Positions 27,203-38,025 of a stretch of DNA of 64,000 bases are shown piece after piece. Each line of letters starts with the position of its first letter. Within the stretch, counting starts at the first letter, position 1. Below the pieces are notes generated by a model, which saw only the letters and a program-made list of their open reading frames with translations, had not been told where the DNA came from and ran no database searches. Origin of the DNA: Dendrophyllia cribrosa (lineage: Eukaryota > Cnidaria > Anthozoa > Scleractinia > Dendrophylliidae). The translations under genes and the position numbers were made by a program. Location: assembly GCA_024195265.1 (NCBI GenBank), contig JAJLRJ010000001.1, positions 59,548,289 to 59,612,288 of the forward strand, in the 5' to 3' direction.

Positions 27203-29028
27203 AGGGCGCTTATTTACTTGTTTTGGTAACTGCGAAGGAAGGGAGCTTATTTACTTTCAATAGCTCAATAGAGGGCGCTTATTTACTTTAAGTAGCTCAA
27301 TGGAGGGCGCTTATTTACTTTAAGTAGCTCAAGAGAGGGCGCTTATTTACTTTTGGTAACTCAAGGAAGGGAGCTTATTTACTTTCAATAGCTCAGTAGA
27401 GGTCGCTTATTTACTTTTGGTAGCTCAAGAGAGGTCGCTTATTTACTTTTGGTAGCTCAATAGCGGGCGCTTTTGGTAGCTCAAGAGAGGTCGCTTATAT
27501 ACTTTTGGTAGCTCAAGAGAGGGCGCTTATTTACTTTTGGTAGCTCAAGAGAGGGCGCTTATTAACTTTTGGTAGCTCAAGAGAGGGCGCTTATTAACTT
27601 TTGGTAGCTCAAGAGAGGGCGCTTATTAACTTTTGGTAGCTCAAGAGAGGGCGCTTATTAACTTTTGGTAGCTCAAGAGAGGGCGCTTATTAATTTTTGG
27701 TAGCTCAAGAGAGGGCGCTTATTAACTTTTGGTAGCTCAAGAGAGGTCGCTTATTTACTTTTGGTAGCTCAAGAGAGGGCGCTTATTTACTTTTGGTAGC
27801 TCAAGGGAGGGCGCTTATTAACTTTTGGTAGCGGCAAGAGAGGGCGCTTATTTACTTTTGGTAGCTCAAGGGAGGGCGCTTATTTACTTTTGGTAGCTCA
27901 AGAGAGGGCGCTTATTTACTTTTGGTAGCTCAAGGGAGGGCGCTTATTTACTTTTGGTAGCTCAAGAGAGGTCGCTTATTTACTTTTGGTAGCTCAAGGG
28001 AGGGCGCTTATTTACTTTTGGTAGCTCAAGGGAGGGCGCTTATTTACTTTTGGTAGCTCAAGAGAGGTCGCTTATTTACTTTTGGTAGCTCAAGAGAGGT
28101 CGCTTATTTACTTTTGGTAGCTCAAGAGAGGGCGCTTATTTACTTTTGGTAGCTCAAGAGAGGTCGCTTATTTACTTTTGGTAGCTCAAGGGAGGTCGCT
28201 TATTTACTTTTGGTAGCTCAAGGGAGGGCGCTTATTTACTTTTGGTAGCTCAAGAGAGGTCGCTTATTTACTTTTGGAAGCTCAAGAGAGGTCGCTTATT
28301 TACTTTTGGTAGCTCAATAGACGGCGCTTATTTACTTTTGGTAGCTCAAGGGAGGACGCTTATTTACTTTTGGTAGCTCAAGGGAGGGCGCTTATTAACT
28401 TTTGGTAGCTCAAGGGATGGCGCTTATTTACTTTTGGTAGCTCAAGAGAGGGCGCTTATTTACTTTTGATAGCTCAAGAGAGGGCGCTTATTTACTTTTG
28501 GTAGCTCAAGAGAGGGCGCTTATTTACTTTTGGTAGCTCAAGAGAGGGCGCTTATTTACTTTTGGTAGCTCAAGAGAGGTCGCTTATTTACTTTTGGTAG
28601 CTCAAGGGAGGGCGCTTATTTACTTTTGGTAGCTCAAGGGAGGGCGCTTATTTACTTTTGGTAGCTCAAGAGAGGTCGCTTATTTACTTTTGGTAGCTCA
28701 AGAGAGGTCGCTTATTTACTTTTGGTAGCTCAATAGACGGCGCTTATTTACTTTTGGTAGCTCAAGGGAGGACGCTTATTTACTTTTGGTGGCTCAAGGG
28801 AGGGCGCTTATTTACTTTTGATAGCTCAACAGAGGGCGCTTATTTACTTTTGGTAGCTCAAGGGAGGGCGCTTATTTACTTTTGATAGCTCAAGGGAGGA
28901 CGCTTATTTACTTTTGGTGGCTCAAGGGAGGGCGCTTATTTACTTTTGATAGCTCAATAGAGGGCGCTTATTTACTTTCAGTAGCTCAAGAGAGGGCGCA
29001 ATATTACTAGGGAGGGGTCGCTTATTTC
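27203..29028 (+). repeat. 32-bp minisatellite, about 57 units
   Basis: The unit runs GGGCGCTTATTTACTTTT then GGTAGCTCAAGAGA. Main variants are GGGCG/GGTCG, TTTAC/TTAAC and AGAGAGG/AGGGAGG. Blocks of alike neighbours (six units with TTAAC around 27550-27740; a repeated run at about 28240-28400 and 28660-28800) point to local duplication. The array begins 60 bases after a MITE. Confidence 0.95.
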
Positions 29029-30425
29029 TTTCTTTTTGACAAAAACGTGTGAGCGTGAAAAAGCACTTTAATGAACAATAACAGAAAACGACAACTCGCA
29101 TAGTCAGAACAACGGTAACAACGGTTCGCATTGTCAGAAAAACTGTAACAATGGTTTGCAAAATCAAATAACTAATGTAAAACAAACAATGGAAAATTCA
29201 AACTTTGGTCTACTAACATACATGTATGCCGCTCATAAATATATGTAAAAATCATGGTTACGGAGCAGCTTGCGAAGCAGCTCAATCAAGGTTTCATATC
29301 GAAACAAGAAGGGCCTTTGTTTTTTCGTCAATCATTAAAAGATCTTAACAGTTACTGAGAGTGTCAGTATGTATGGTAGATTAAAGTGGTCCGCTAAGCG
29401 GATAACCCAAGCGCCCAAGCATAGTTGCCCGCTGATCGACGGTAAAATTGTTCATAGGAAGAAGTGAAAATATAGTAGCTGCAGGTTTCAGGTTTATTGT
29501 TTCGCCACAAAAGTCCAATACAAAAATAAATATAATAATTACAAAATACAACAGGCGGGGCAGCCAAAATAGTAATGAAATAGCGGTAGCCAAAAATCGT
29601 GATCACAGACGTGCCTCACGCAACGCTTGATGTCAACTCCTTTGCTTGGCCACGCTTGGTTATTTCGTTATTAGTAAACCTAATTTGTGAATTATTTTGC
29701 AAGCCAAATGTGAATTTTAATTCAATAGCAAAACGACCATTAAATTTAAACAATTCACTGAAGTCCGTGTTTGTCCAGTTCAATCCCGTATGAGATAAAA
29801 TATATTATTCATTATCGTTAAAGGTTTTTGGGACACTGCACATTTTGGTTCGAAAACGCGTAAAAGTCTCCCTTCCGCATACGCCTCCGTAAAAATACAT
29901 ATACCTCAGAAACGTTGTACATTGTTGCAGAAAATACAAAATACCAAATGGGAATTAATAACCGTAATGATATTCACACAGGATGTATGTGAAAGAAATA
30001 GGCAAATACAAGGTCACATACTGAAATAAAGATAATAAAAGATGTTACAAAGTCTCTGGTATTGTCTGATACTAACATCGTTACACAAAGTCTATGAGCT
30101 TCTATGATAAAAATGTGTTAAAATGTTGAACTTGCGTGTTAAAAAGGTTTTAGCGGAATTTGAAACAATATAAGTGTATAACAATATACACATAAATACA
30201 ATAGTGAATCGGCTGAAGCACGGTGGAAAATAAAGTAGCAGAATAATTCTAGCCTCAACTCTATCCTTTACAATAATGAAAAACTTCCGTGCATTGAAAC
30301 AGTAATTTGGAACACCGTTAAAGAAAACAACAACAACAACAACAACAATTTTATTTCATTATTAATAAAACAATATTTTAAAACATATTACGTGTTACAC
30401 GTAATATGTCATGGTTTGTAATGTT
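29029..30425. other. Gene-free DNA with a retroposon tail
   Basis: No credible exon is visible. An (AAC)n run at about 30328-30349 followed by AATTTTATTTCATTATTA reads on the - strand as a retroposon 3' tail. A perfect hairpin (CATATTACGTG arms) lies at about 30384-30408. Confidence 0.5.
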
Positions 30426-31010
30426 TACAGTTATCAGCATACTTACCGTTGTTTCTACTGATATTTTAAAAGCATCATGATTTTCAACTGTAACAATGTT
30501 TTCTTGGTAAGTCAATAAAGGAGTTAGTTTCTAAAGAATCTGTGGTGCTGGGGGGGGGGGGGGGGGGGGGGTGGGGGGGAGTGGTAACTACAATTTTGGT
30601 CAGTTTTATCAACTGAGTTAATAAGGCAAATTTCCACCAATAGCGCAGCTCCGTCGCTCGATATTTATACCACACACTAACCAACACCTCCTTAATACGC
30701 GCTAACGAAGGTCTAGCGCTCGAAACGTCAGCATTTTTTAAAATATTTTTACTGTGGCCAATTTACTTATCTGACTCCGAGCAGTTGATTAAATTAAATA
30801 TTTTTAGTAAGCCAGTTACGTTAACCTGACTATATACTGTTAGAATAAAACTGCCAAATGAAACTCATGTCTCTACAAATGGACCTTTCTGATTAATGAT
30901 GTAAATCTCTAATTCATTTAAATTGTAAAATGGAAGAAATGCGTCAGTAACGTTGTGGAAAAGACATTTCCTGTTAAATGTAACCAAACTAAATATAACT
31001 TAAGTTTGGT
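30426..31010 (-). pseudogene. Relic 5' end of a third GPCR copy
   Basis: On the - strand, an ATGCTTTT...ACG segment followed by the donor GTAAGTATGC ends at about 30433. It is clearly related to exon 1 and donor of the GPCR at 51139-53375 (ATGCTTAATATCAG, GTAAGTATGT). Similarity extends upstream: AAACTGCCNAATGAAACT, ATTCATTTAAAT and ATATAA(C/T)TTAAGTT occur in the same order at about 30846-31010 and 53440-53590. Here the exon-1 frame meets TAG after six codons and no receptor exon 2 follows before 28900. It looks like a duplicated GPCR locus that lost its main exon. A G-run at 30551-30583 interrupts the copy. Confidence 0.6.
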
Positions 31011-31634
31011 CCACATTACCCAAAAGGTCGTATAGCAGAGAAAATATTAATGTAACGTTCAACAGGTTGTAGCAAACACTTTAACCAATTTTAATTACAT
31101 CAGTGTTAAGAAATAAAGAATTATGCTAATATGCGGTGTACAAAGGGATTAATACGCTCATGATGGAACAGAATTTTGTTTCTTTGGGCTTTCGGGGATT
31201 TTTTACGCGGGCGGCACACTCAACGAGGGAGATTAAATTCTACACCAGGGAGAAATTAATATAACCGTGAAATCATAGAGTCTACCAAGGGCCAGGGTGT
31301 TAGATATTTTACCAGAGAGGACAAAATAACATGGGTTGTCACGACATGAACACATGATGTCTTGATTTAAAACGGGAAGAGGAAATCAAGCACATAATCA
31401 TTATTATACCATCCTATTTTTATGATCAAAGGAATGTTCCGTTTTGTGTTAGTAATGAAAGACACTTTTGGACGAAAATTGCAAAATCATTGTTGACTGG
31501 GTATAACTGTAAAACGAGTTTCAATCTATAAAAGTACTAGTATTCCAGTTATCGTGCCTTGCATTTCGACTGAGAGATCACCCCATCACTCCATGCGCTA
31601 TCTGTATGAAATAACTACGAATGGGTAAAATTAA

Positions 31635-32033
31635 AGGGGTCATGTCACCATTTTTAGCCCAAAACAAATATCTTTCATTGGAACCCCCCCCTCCCCCCCC
31701 CCCCCCCCCCAAAAAAAAAAAAATAGTCCCGTTTTGTTTGAAATTATTCTGCTAGTGATCAAAGAGTAAAAATGAGTGTTTTTTGTTGCAGATGGCCAGG
31801 ATAGAAATGGATTGCAGCTTGAAAATATTGGGCTATTTTTTTTTTTAAGTTTATCGCTTCTGTCTTGAAAAACTCGTTAAAACTCTGATTATGGTTTATT
31901 CTCTTTGTAAATTCACTTGGTATCTTCCTTTTAGTGTTCTATAAGCATTTCGCGTGGGGCAAAGATACGTAGTTTTAATTTGGGGCAGTTGAAACAAAAA
32001 CCTCAAATTCACCATGACATACATGTAGCTCCT
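31635..32033. mobile_element. TTAA-flanked MITE related to 26571-27141
   Basis: Left AGGGGTCATGTCACCATTTTT and, inward from the right, AGGAGCTACATGTATGTCATGG are diverged inverted repeats between TTAA copies (31631-31634; 32034-32037). C- and A-runs at about 31685-31723 lie inside. The flanks 31011-31630 and 32038-32682 show no gene. Confidence 0.6.
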
Positions 32034-32814
32034 TTAAGCAATTATAGATACTGTACATATCGGTGATTTAGGCGTTAGAAACGATCGAACGAGCAGACGT
32101 AATCTCTCACTCACTTTATTACAGACTACATCAGTATGATCTTTCTATAACAACTGACTATCTCATGATTGTGATCCCCTCGCTCGAATATAATGGCTTA
32201 AAGTGGCTTCAATTTTCATTTGCGGGAGCAGAAGTTTAAAAACTCCTCTGCGAGGCAGGGTTGGGCTTAATTTGGAGCTGCTAACGGCCGCGATGCGCTA
32301 AGTGATTTCAAACGAACGGCATGTTCCGAAATCCTTCAGCCCTATAGCTTGGCACTAATTATGTCGAGAAAGCTGCATGAAAAGCACTCGAGTATCAATT
32401 TTCTCGATAAAAATTAGGGGGATAAAACCCAAGTCCGGTTAATACACGGAAAAATATGAAGTCGATCAGATGCTGAAACCCGTATGATAAGTTGTTGTCA
32501 ACTACAGTGTGAACTATGGCCGTTGGCGGCTGCCGCCGGTCATGCTGTCGCAGTGATGCATTATAAATGACGAAAACCACCACACATGACTAAATTACCA
32601 TTTTATTGAATCATACAGATCAAGATAACTCTCAAAATCGGCACAAATCTCAACCGCCACCGATAAGCCTATAGTTTGATCCCAATAGACCATATTCGTC
32701 GTCTACGTCATAACGCTGTCATGTGATCTCCATTGGGTAAACAAACATTGAACTTTCGCAGAAATCTTACGCGGCTCGTGGCTTTCTAGTATGAAATTGT
32801 GATCTTGCGCGGCT

Positions 32815-32913
32815 GTGGTTCATTACTCATGTTGTGTTTTTGATTGTTCCAATAGTTCTGCTGATAAGGAATTATCATTTCATGACTTTCCTAAGGATGA
32901 AAAACTCGTAAAA
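32815..32913 (+). pseudogene. THAP zinc-finger domain, first half
   Basis: The frame reads CCVFDCSNSSADKELSF then HDFPKDEKLVK, the start of a THAP domain (C-x(4)-C, then FPKD). No ATG opens the frame; a GTG stands where the start would be and a TGA lies 24 bases upstream. The second half is at 49289-49459, beyond the Polinton, behind a good acceptor. A donor cannot be fixed with certainty (GTAAAA or GTTAGT are near). Confidence 0.55.
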
Positions 32914-32963
32914 GGGGTTAGTTAAGAATAAGGCCAAATTTGACGGTGAGTTGAGTATCTGTT

Positions 32964-33142
32964 AGTAGTTAAGGACTTGGCGGTACCAGATCAGTTTTGC
33001 AAAACTGATCTGATACCAAGCCAAGTCTTAACTACTTCCCATCTGTTGGATTAAAAAATATAGAAAAATCAAATGAAACTATATGTTAATTAAAACAAAG
33101 TGCGTTTATTTCATTGCGTGATACAATTCTCGGAAACACAGG
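32964..33142 (+). repeat. Left terminal inverted repeat with terminal palindrome
   Basis: The outer 73 bases (32964-33036) form a palindrome centred on TTTTGCAAAA, from AGTAGTTAAGGACTTGG to CCAAGTCTTAACTACT. The inner 106 bases are unique and match the right repeat. Nearly identical to 49021-49197. Confidence 0.92.
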
Positions 33143-33183
33143 AAGTCTACACAGGATTGAATTAAGGAAAGTTATTTTTTGAT

Positions 33184-36100
33184 TTAATTCTTTTTTATTT
33201 TATAATGTCCATAAGCATATGAATTTATACCATCATCTGATATATACCTTTTATCATCGAAACAGCTGAGTGATACTTTGTTGATTTCATATGTTCCAAG
33301 CTGATGAGTTTGGCTTCTTATTGTTTTCATTTTGTGATGCATCTGTTTATTTCCTAATAACGTTTCTTTATAATCTTGATGCTTGATATTATTTTTAATG
33401 ACATTCTTTTTGATTCCTTTAGCAGTCTTTCCTTCTTTTTTGTTGTCTTTCATATAGCTATACATTTTTGATCGTAAACCTACGAATTCACAAATAGGAA
33501 CTCCTGCGGTCTCATCTTTGAATTTACCAATTACTTTTTTATTTGTTTTATTAAAGTATGGTGAGCTTTCAGGGTAGTCGCTGTTATCGAATTTGTCTTT
33601 ATCATTCCAAAAATCTTGGTATACATCTTTAGCTTCGATTTCATAAGTCAAGCTGTCGGTGTCAGTGAATAGTAGTCGAGCTTTGTTTCCATACTGCTGT
33701 TTTATATAGTTATAATGAAAATCATACATTAATACCTTACTGAGATCTAGGATACACATACCTACATATGCCGGCCTGTTTAGGGTTAGTGTTTCTTTAA
33801 TCTTATGCACAGCTACAAGGTTTTTATTGAAGATCTTACTGCTTACATATGTTGGTTTAGCTGCCATTTTTACAAGTTTCTTTTCATCAGTTACCAATCT
33901 AACATCTACTCGTTTTCTGATATTTTCCATTGTTTTTCCGAATACGCTGTTGTTCATAAGCTTGAAGAAGTCTTTCTCAAAAGCATTTTTCGCATTGGTT
34001 CTTTTCTGAGTGTTGAAATCAATATATTGCAACCATGCAGACTGATTAAACTCCAATACTCGATGGACTTTGGTTACTTTCAAACCAAGATCTATGTATA
34101 ATTGTAGGTTTCTGTAATGGAGAACATACTTTTCTTTGTTTTTCAAAGTTGGGATTAATTTATGTACAAGACCTGTTGATATATTATATTTAGCTGCTAT
34201 TTTTTTACAATAATCTGATAGCATGTTTTTGGTTACTTTCACTTTTTCTGGTCCCAATGGATAGTCATTATGAATGTCATGCAACTTTTGGGGATATTCC
34301 AAGTCAACTTCTAGTATTAAACCTTTTTGGGTGTTTTCATTATATTTAGCTAAATTTATGTTGTTTATCTGCTTTTCTGTCATCCATCTAAAACCGCCAG
34401 TAGGTAGGTATTGTGACATAGCCCAACCATATAGATTGTTAGCATCCAGATACATTATATACTTTGAGGGCACCTTCTCATCATATGTTTTCATGTATTT
34501 ATTGTTTGCTTTACCATACCTATTGGCAATGTAGCTTATTCCACCACGCATTCCTTTTTCGATAAATTGAAACATGTCAATATCAGTTATAAGTTCTAAT
34601 TTGATATCAGTCATTTTAAGCATAGAATCCCAAGACAAACCTGGAGATGTGAAATAATGACATGGATCTAATTTGTAGTATTCTAGACAGGTCTTTCTAA
34701 AGTTTTCAAACACATCAGCTAGCAAAAGGATATCAGATTTAAGATATAAATTATGGTATTCACCCATATTTTGAAGATTGAAGGTATTCCACACATTTTG
34801 AGCATGTTTGTAATCTTGATTTGATATATGTTCATCATTCAATATGCTGTAAAATTCTTCTTTTGATGGCAGTTTTTCATTGAACTTTTCAAAGCTATCC
34901 ATGAAGTCATATGGATACACTCCTTTTCTAGTCATCAAATCAAACTTTTTATCTTTGAATTTTTGAGATGTATATTTTAATGCTTCTTTTGGTAGATTAC
35001 TTACTAGTTTTTCTAAACTGGAACTTATGAATTGGAAACTGTCAATAAATGTTAGATGATTACCAAGCATGAACGCCATATATTTTTCCATGTTGTTAGG
35101 AATGGCATTGATATTCATTTGACACTTTTCACCTTTCTTATTTGTATATGTATGCTTCTTGACTATTTCACCAATCTCTTGCATTATAAAATGACTGTCA
35201 TACCCACGGAGATTGTGAAATATAACCGGTATCTTATCAGTTAATCGGAAGTTAATATTACAATCTTGATGCGCTGATCCTCTATACTTACCAGTTATAT
35301 GACAATGATCTCGAACTCGAATATCTTTCTCTGTATGCTTTTTATCACATATATGGCATTTATCAGCTTTTTGGAATTCTTCTTCATCCTTTTTTGTCAT
35401 TTTTAATGGTTTGTTAAAATATCTTTTATTCATATTACGACAATATTTAACTTCTTCTAACATAGCTTCCATAAATTTGTTAACAGCTTTTTCGCCTCTA
35501 TAGATCTGTATTGGTTTACTATATTTATCATCATAACAGCATACAACCTTATAACCATAACCACAATCAGTATGTTTTTGATACGATTCAGTATAGGATT
35601 TGTCATTGTTTGGCCTGCACCCTTCTATTTTTTCTGTAATAGCTTCAAAATCTGCATAGATGACAAATGGTACAGGTAACTGCTTATGAAAGTTGTTTAA
35701 TTTCAATATGTTATTATCCTTTGACGGCATTTTTATGGCTTGTTTTCCATTTATGATGATGCAATTTTCTTTATGATTTAATAATACTCTTTCACTACTG
35801 AAACATTGTAAACAATACATACAAAAATGCTTTCTATGTTCATGTTTTGTTTGATTGTACATAAATTTATTGAAGTCTTTTATTAATACATAATGTCTGT
35901 TTTCACCTTCTGTTATCAATAATAAATGCATTTGATCTTCAAATTTTTCTTGGGATATGTAAATAGGAAATGGTTGTTTTTCTTCATATCCAAATACATT
36001 GATATTGATATTATTCTGTTTCTCAATTTTATTATACTGTTTTTGATTGACTGGAAATTCAATTCCTGAGTAATTCAACTTTTCAATAAATTCTTTATCA

Positions 36101-36966
36101 CATTTTTTAATTCTCTGTGGGTATTTTTCTTGAGGATTCAAATGTCTGATGTGACACCATCTAAAGCATTCATTGTCATTGTTTTTCATGTTTATCAAAC
36201 CTTTAGCACTGTTTCTGAGTTCTTGGGGCAGTTTAATATATGAAGATCCTCTCATTGGTTGATATTTTACAACATTAAGATAATGATTGTCAACAGATTT
36301 AATAGTCCATCCGGAGCCTTCAGATATCCACTGTGCAATTTTATTTAAGATCTGTTGTTTGGACACTTGTAGTGATTCAGTGATCTCTAGATTGTTTATG
36401 ATTGTTTGAACTAGACTGTTGAAATAGGCAGTTTTATACACTGTTTCTCCATTTGATATTTTTGTAAATGTTACCTTAAGCGTTTCAACGAATTTTAATC
36501 CTTTCATTGATGTTAATACACTGATCATATGGTATGCAACAGCCTTTCTTGTGTTTTGTAGTTGCATTAGTGGGTCTTTGTTGTTTTTTATGTCAATTTC
36601 ATAAGACTTTGTATAGCCTTTAAGAGCTTTGTCTGTCTGCTCTATCTTAGTTCTAGGTGCTGGCACTGGTTTGTAAGTTCTAGATGCTGGCACTGGTTTA
36701 ATAGTTCTAGGTGCTGGCACTGGTTTAATAGTTCTAGGTGCTGGCACTGGTGGTAAAATGATATTATCTTCATAGTTTTTGACCATATCCCTAACAGATT
36801 TTCTCGGTGTAGGAACTGGTCTCCTACGTTGTTTTTCGTCATCCACAATGATGATTTTAGGCTTTTTATTCTGTTGCTTTAAAAGCAATTTGATGAGTTC
36901 TGATTTACTAAGTTTCTTAAGATCACTCTTATTCATATCTATAAGGTTAGATTTTTCTGATTTCAT
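33184..36966 (-). CDS. polB: Protein-primed family B DNA polymerase (1260 aa)
   Basis: This is the replicative polymerase of the element. The 3'-5' exonuclease starts at FVIYADFEAI (about residue 430) and continues with HNLRGYDSHF. Polymerase motifs are DANNLYGWAMSQYLP (motif A, about residue 840), KLMNNSVFGKTMEN (motif B, near 1005) and FTDTDSLTYEI (motif C, near 1108). Two Cys/His clusters (HFCMYCLQCF...HKENC and CHICDKKH...DHCHITGKYRG) lie near residues 380-400 and 535-570. The N-terminus has repeated KPVPAPRT motifs (about residues 75-110). Length matches Polinton PolB. Reading the - strand, it starts 10 bases after a TATATAT box. No frameshift is seen. Confidence 0.95.
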   Translation of the reverse strand: MKSEKSNLIDMNKSDLKKLSKSELIKLLLKQQNKKPKIIIVDDEKQRRRPVPTPRKSVRDMVKNYEDNIILPPVPAPRTIKPVPAPRTIKPVPASRTYKPVPAPRTKIEQTDKALKGYTKSYEIDIKNNKDPLMQLQNTRKAVAYHMISVLTSMKGLKFVETLKVTFTKISNGETVYKTAYFNSLVQTIINNLEITESLQVSKQQILNKIAQWISEGSGWTIKSVDNHYLNVVKYQPMRGSSYIKLPQELRNSAKGLINMKNNDNECFRWCHIRHLNPQEKYPQRIKKCDKEFIEKLNYSGIEFPVNQKQYNKIEKQNNININVFGYEEKQPFPIYISQEKFEDQMHLLLITEGENRHYVLIKDFNKFMYNQTKHEHRKHFCMYCLQCFSSERVLLNHKENCIIINGKQAIKMPSKDNNILKLNNFHKQLPVPFVIYADFEAITEKIEGCRPNNDKSYTESYQKHTDCGYGYKVVCCYDDKYSKPIQIYRGEKAVNKFMEAMLEEVKYCRNMNKRYFNKPLKMTKKDEEEFQKADKCHICDKKHTEKDIRVRDHCHITGKYRGSAHQDCNINFRLTDKIPVIFHNLRGYDSHFIMQEIGEIVKKHTYTNKKGEKCQMNINAIPNNMEKYMAFMLGNHLTFIDSFQFISSSLEKLVSNLPKEALKYTSQKFKDKKFDLMTRKGVYPYDFMDSFEKFNEKLPSKEEFYSILNDEHISNQDYKHAQNVWNTFNLQNMGEYHNLYLKSDILLLADVFENFRKTCLEYYKLDPCHYFTSPGLSWDSMLKMTDIKLELITDIDMFQFIEKGMRGGISYIANRYGKANNKYMKTYDEKVPSKYIMYLDANNLYGWAMSQYLPTGGFRWMTEKQINNINLAKYNENTQKGLILEVDLEYPQKLHDIHNDYPLGPEKVKVTKNMLSDYCKKIAAKYNISTGLVHKLIPTLKNKEKYVLHYRNLQLYIDLGLKVTKVHRVLEFNQSAWLQYIDFNTQKRTNAKNAFEKDFFKLMNNSVFGKTMENIRKRVDVRLVTDEKKLVKMAAKPTYVSSKIFNKNLVAVHKIKETLTLNRPAYVGMCILDLSKVLMYDFHYNYIKQQYGNKARLLFTDTDSLTYEIEAKDVYQDFWNDKDKFDNSDYPESSPYFNKTNKKVIGKFKDETAGVPICEFVGLRSKMYSYMKDNKKEGKTAKGIKKNVIKNNIKHQDYKETLLGNKQMHHKMKTIRSQTHQLGTYEINKVSLSCFDDKRYISDDGINSYAYGHYKIKKN

Positions 36967-37082
36967 ATATATAATAATTCTATAGATAATCTTTTAAATA
37001 GTTTTACAAATGTGCGTTTAAATATAGTCGAGAATTCAAATAATCCAATCATGGATCCTTCGAACTATAACTATGAAAAGAA

Positions 37083-37360
37083 TTAATTTTGTGTGTAATT
37101 TGGATTATACAAACCTTTTAAAGCGCTTTTAGCTGCTATTTCACCAAGACTGTGACTACCTTCTATATTTAAAAAGCCCCCATCTTGTGAGGGCTCAATT
37201 AGTTTCCCTGTTTTTGTTTTATAAATTTGGTTTTTGTTATACCACATTCAGCGCAAGTGCATTTCAACATAGTTCGACCATTTTTAGTTTTCACATATCG
37301 TTCGCTTCCTGGAACACATTCAGTGACTTTCTTCTGTCTAACACAATATGATTTTACCAT
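37083..37360 (-). CDS. DUF5679-like small zinc protein, probably frameshifted
   Basis: From the ATG at 37360, behind TATATATATAATGG, a 53-codon frame reads SYCVRQKKVTE, TKNGRTMLKC and CAECG, the Cys-pair and NGR pattern of DUF5679 proteins found in Polintons and large DNA viruses. It stops at 37199. Slipping one base near 37215, in an A-rich stretch, opens a continuation with GSHSLGEIAAKSALKGLYN that ends at 37083. This looks like the true C-terminus, so the gene carries a recent indel, a sequencing error or a programmed slip. It may act as a zinc-binding adaptor; function is unknown in the family. Confidence 0.6.
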
Positions 37361-37372
37361 TATATATATAAG

Positions 37373-37939
37373 TTAGATATTTCTAAAATAATGTTCGAGG
37401 AATCTCTCATTCTTCATTGTATCATATATGTCAAATACTTGCAATAAATTATAATATGAATTCCCTTTATTCATTTCATTCAGAAAGTATAAACAGAAGT
37501 AACCACATGTAGTCGTTTTTATGTTCTGGATTTGGTTGTTCTGATGTAACAGAATCAAATTCTTTCTTTTTGTATGATTTACGATCTCTTGAAATGGAGG
37601 CATACCGAAACTATCAAAATAATTTATCACGTTGTCTTTGACATATGTGGCCACCCAATGGCTTCCACTCATATATGAGGGTTCAAGATTGTATATGAAT
37701 AACGCCTGTTTATGCTTATGTGGAACTTTCTCATCCCTCGATAGAACATCTTTGATTGGGATGTTCAAATATCTACACCATTTTATTAGATCATGATTAC
37801 TTAACGGGATATCTTTATGGAATTTTGGTTTTACAGTATTGCCCCTAGTAGTGGTATGCCATTGAATGGGCTGTTTTTCCCTAATAGTATGCCTTCTCCC
37901 GACTTGTTTTTTTTGGTAGTTTTTTTTTTTAATCCCCAT
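37373..37939 (-). CDS. Adenain-type cysteine protease
   Basis: The protein resembles the adenovirus maturation protease (C5/C48 fold) that cleaves capsid precursors. Catalytic residues are visible: His94 in SGSHWVATYV, Asp109 in YFDSFG, Gln136/138 in NNQIQ and Cys145 in TTTCGYFCLYFLNE. The ORF opens with GMGIKKK, which is really the end of a pX-type tail: the frame is open upstream through GAYRQPPPFIGTWDNP to a stop at about 38026. No Met lies between residue 1 and Met90, so the natural start is unclear and an A-run near 37920-37930 may hide a frameshift separating pX from protease. Confidence 0.9.
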   Translation of the reverse strand: MGIKKKNYQKKQVGRRHTIREKQPIQWHTTTRGNTVKPKFHKDIPLSNHDLIKWCRYLNIPIKDVLSRDEKVPHKHKQALFIYNLEPSYMSGSHWVATYVKDNVINYFDSFGMPPFQEIVNHTKRKNLILLHQNNQIQNIKTTTCGYFCLYFLNEMNKGNSYYNLLQVFDIYDTMKNERFLEHYFRNI

Positions 37940-38025
37940 ACCAATTGGATTATCCCATGTACCTATAAATGGAGGTGGTTGTCTGTATGCACCAATTCTC
38001 GGAGCTCCCTTACCCCCTTTTTACT

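Noticed and set aside
27203..29028. CRISPR-like array
   Set aside because: Units are contiguous near-identical tandem copies with no unique spacers, in eukaryotic DNA.
33805..35244. Plus-strand ORFs of 60-98 codons across the polymerase region
   Set aside because: Shadows of the polymerase gene on the opposite strand.
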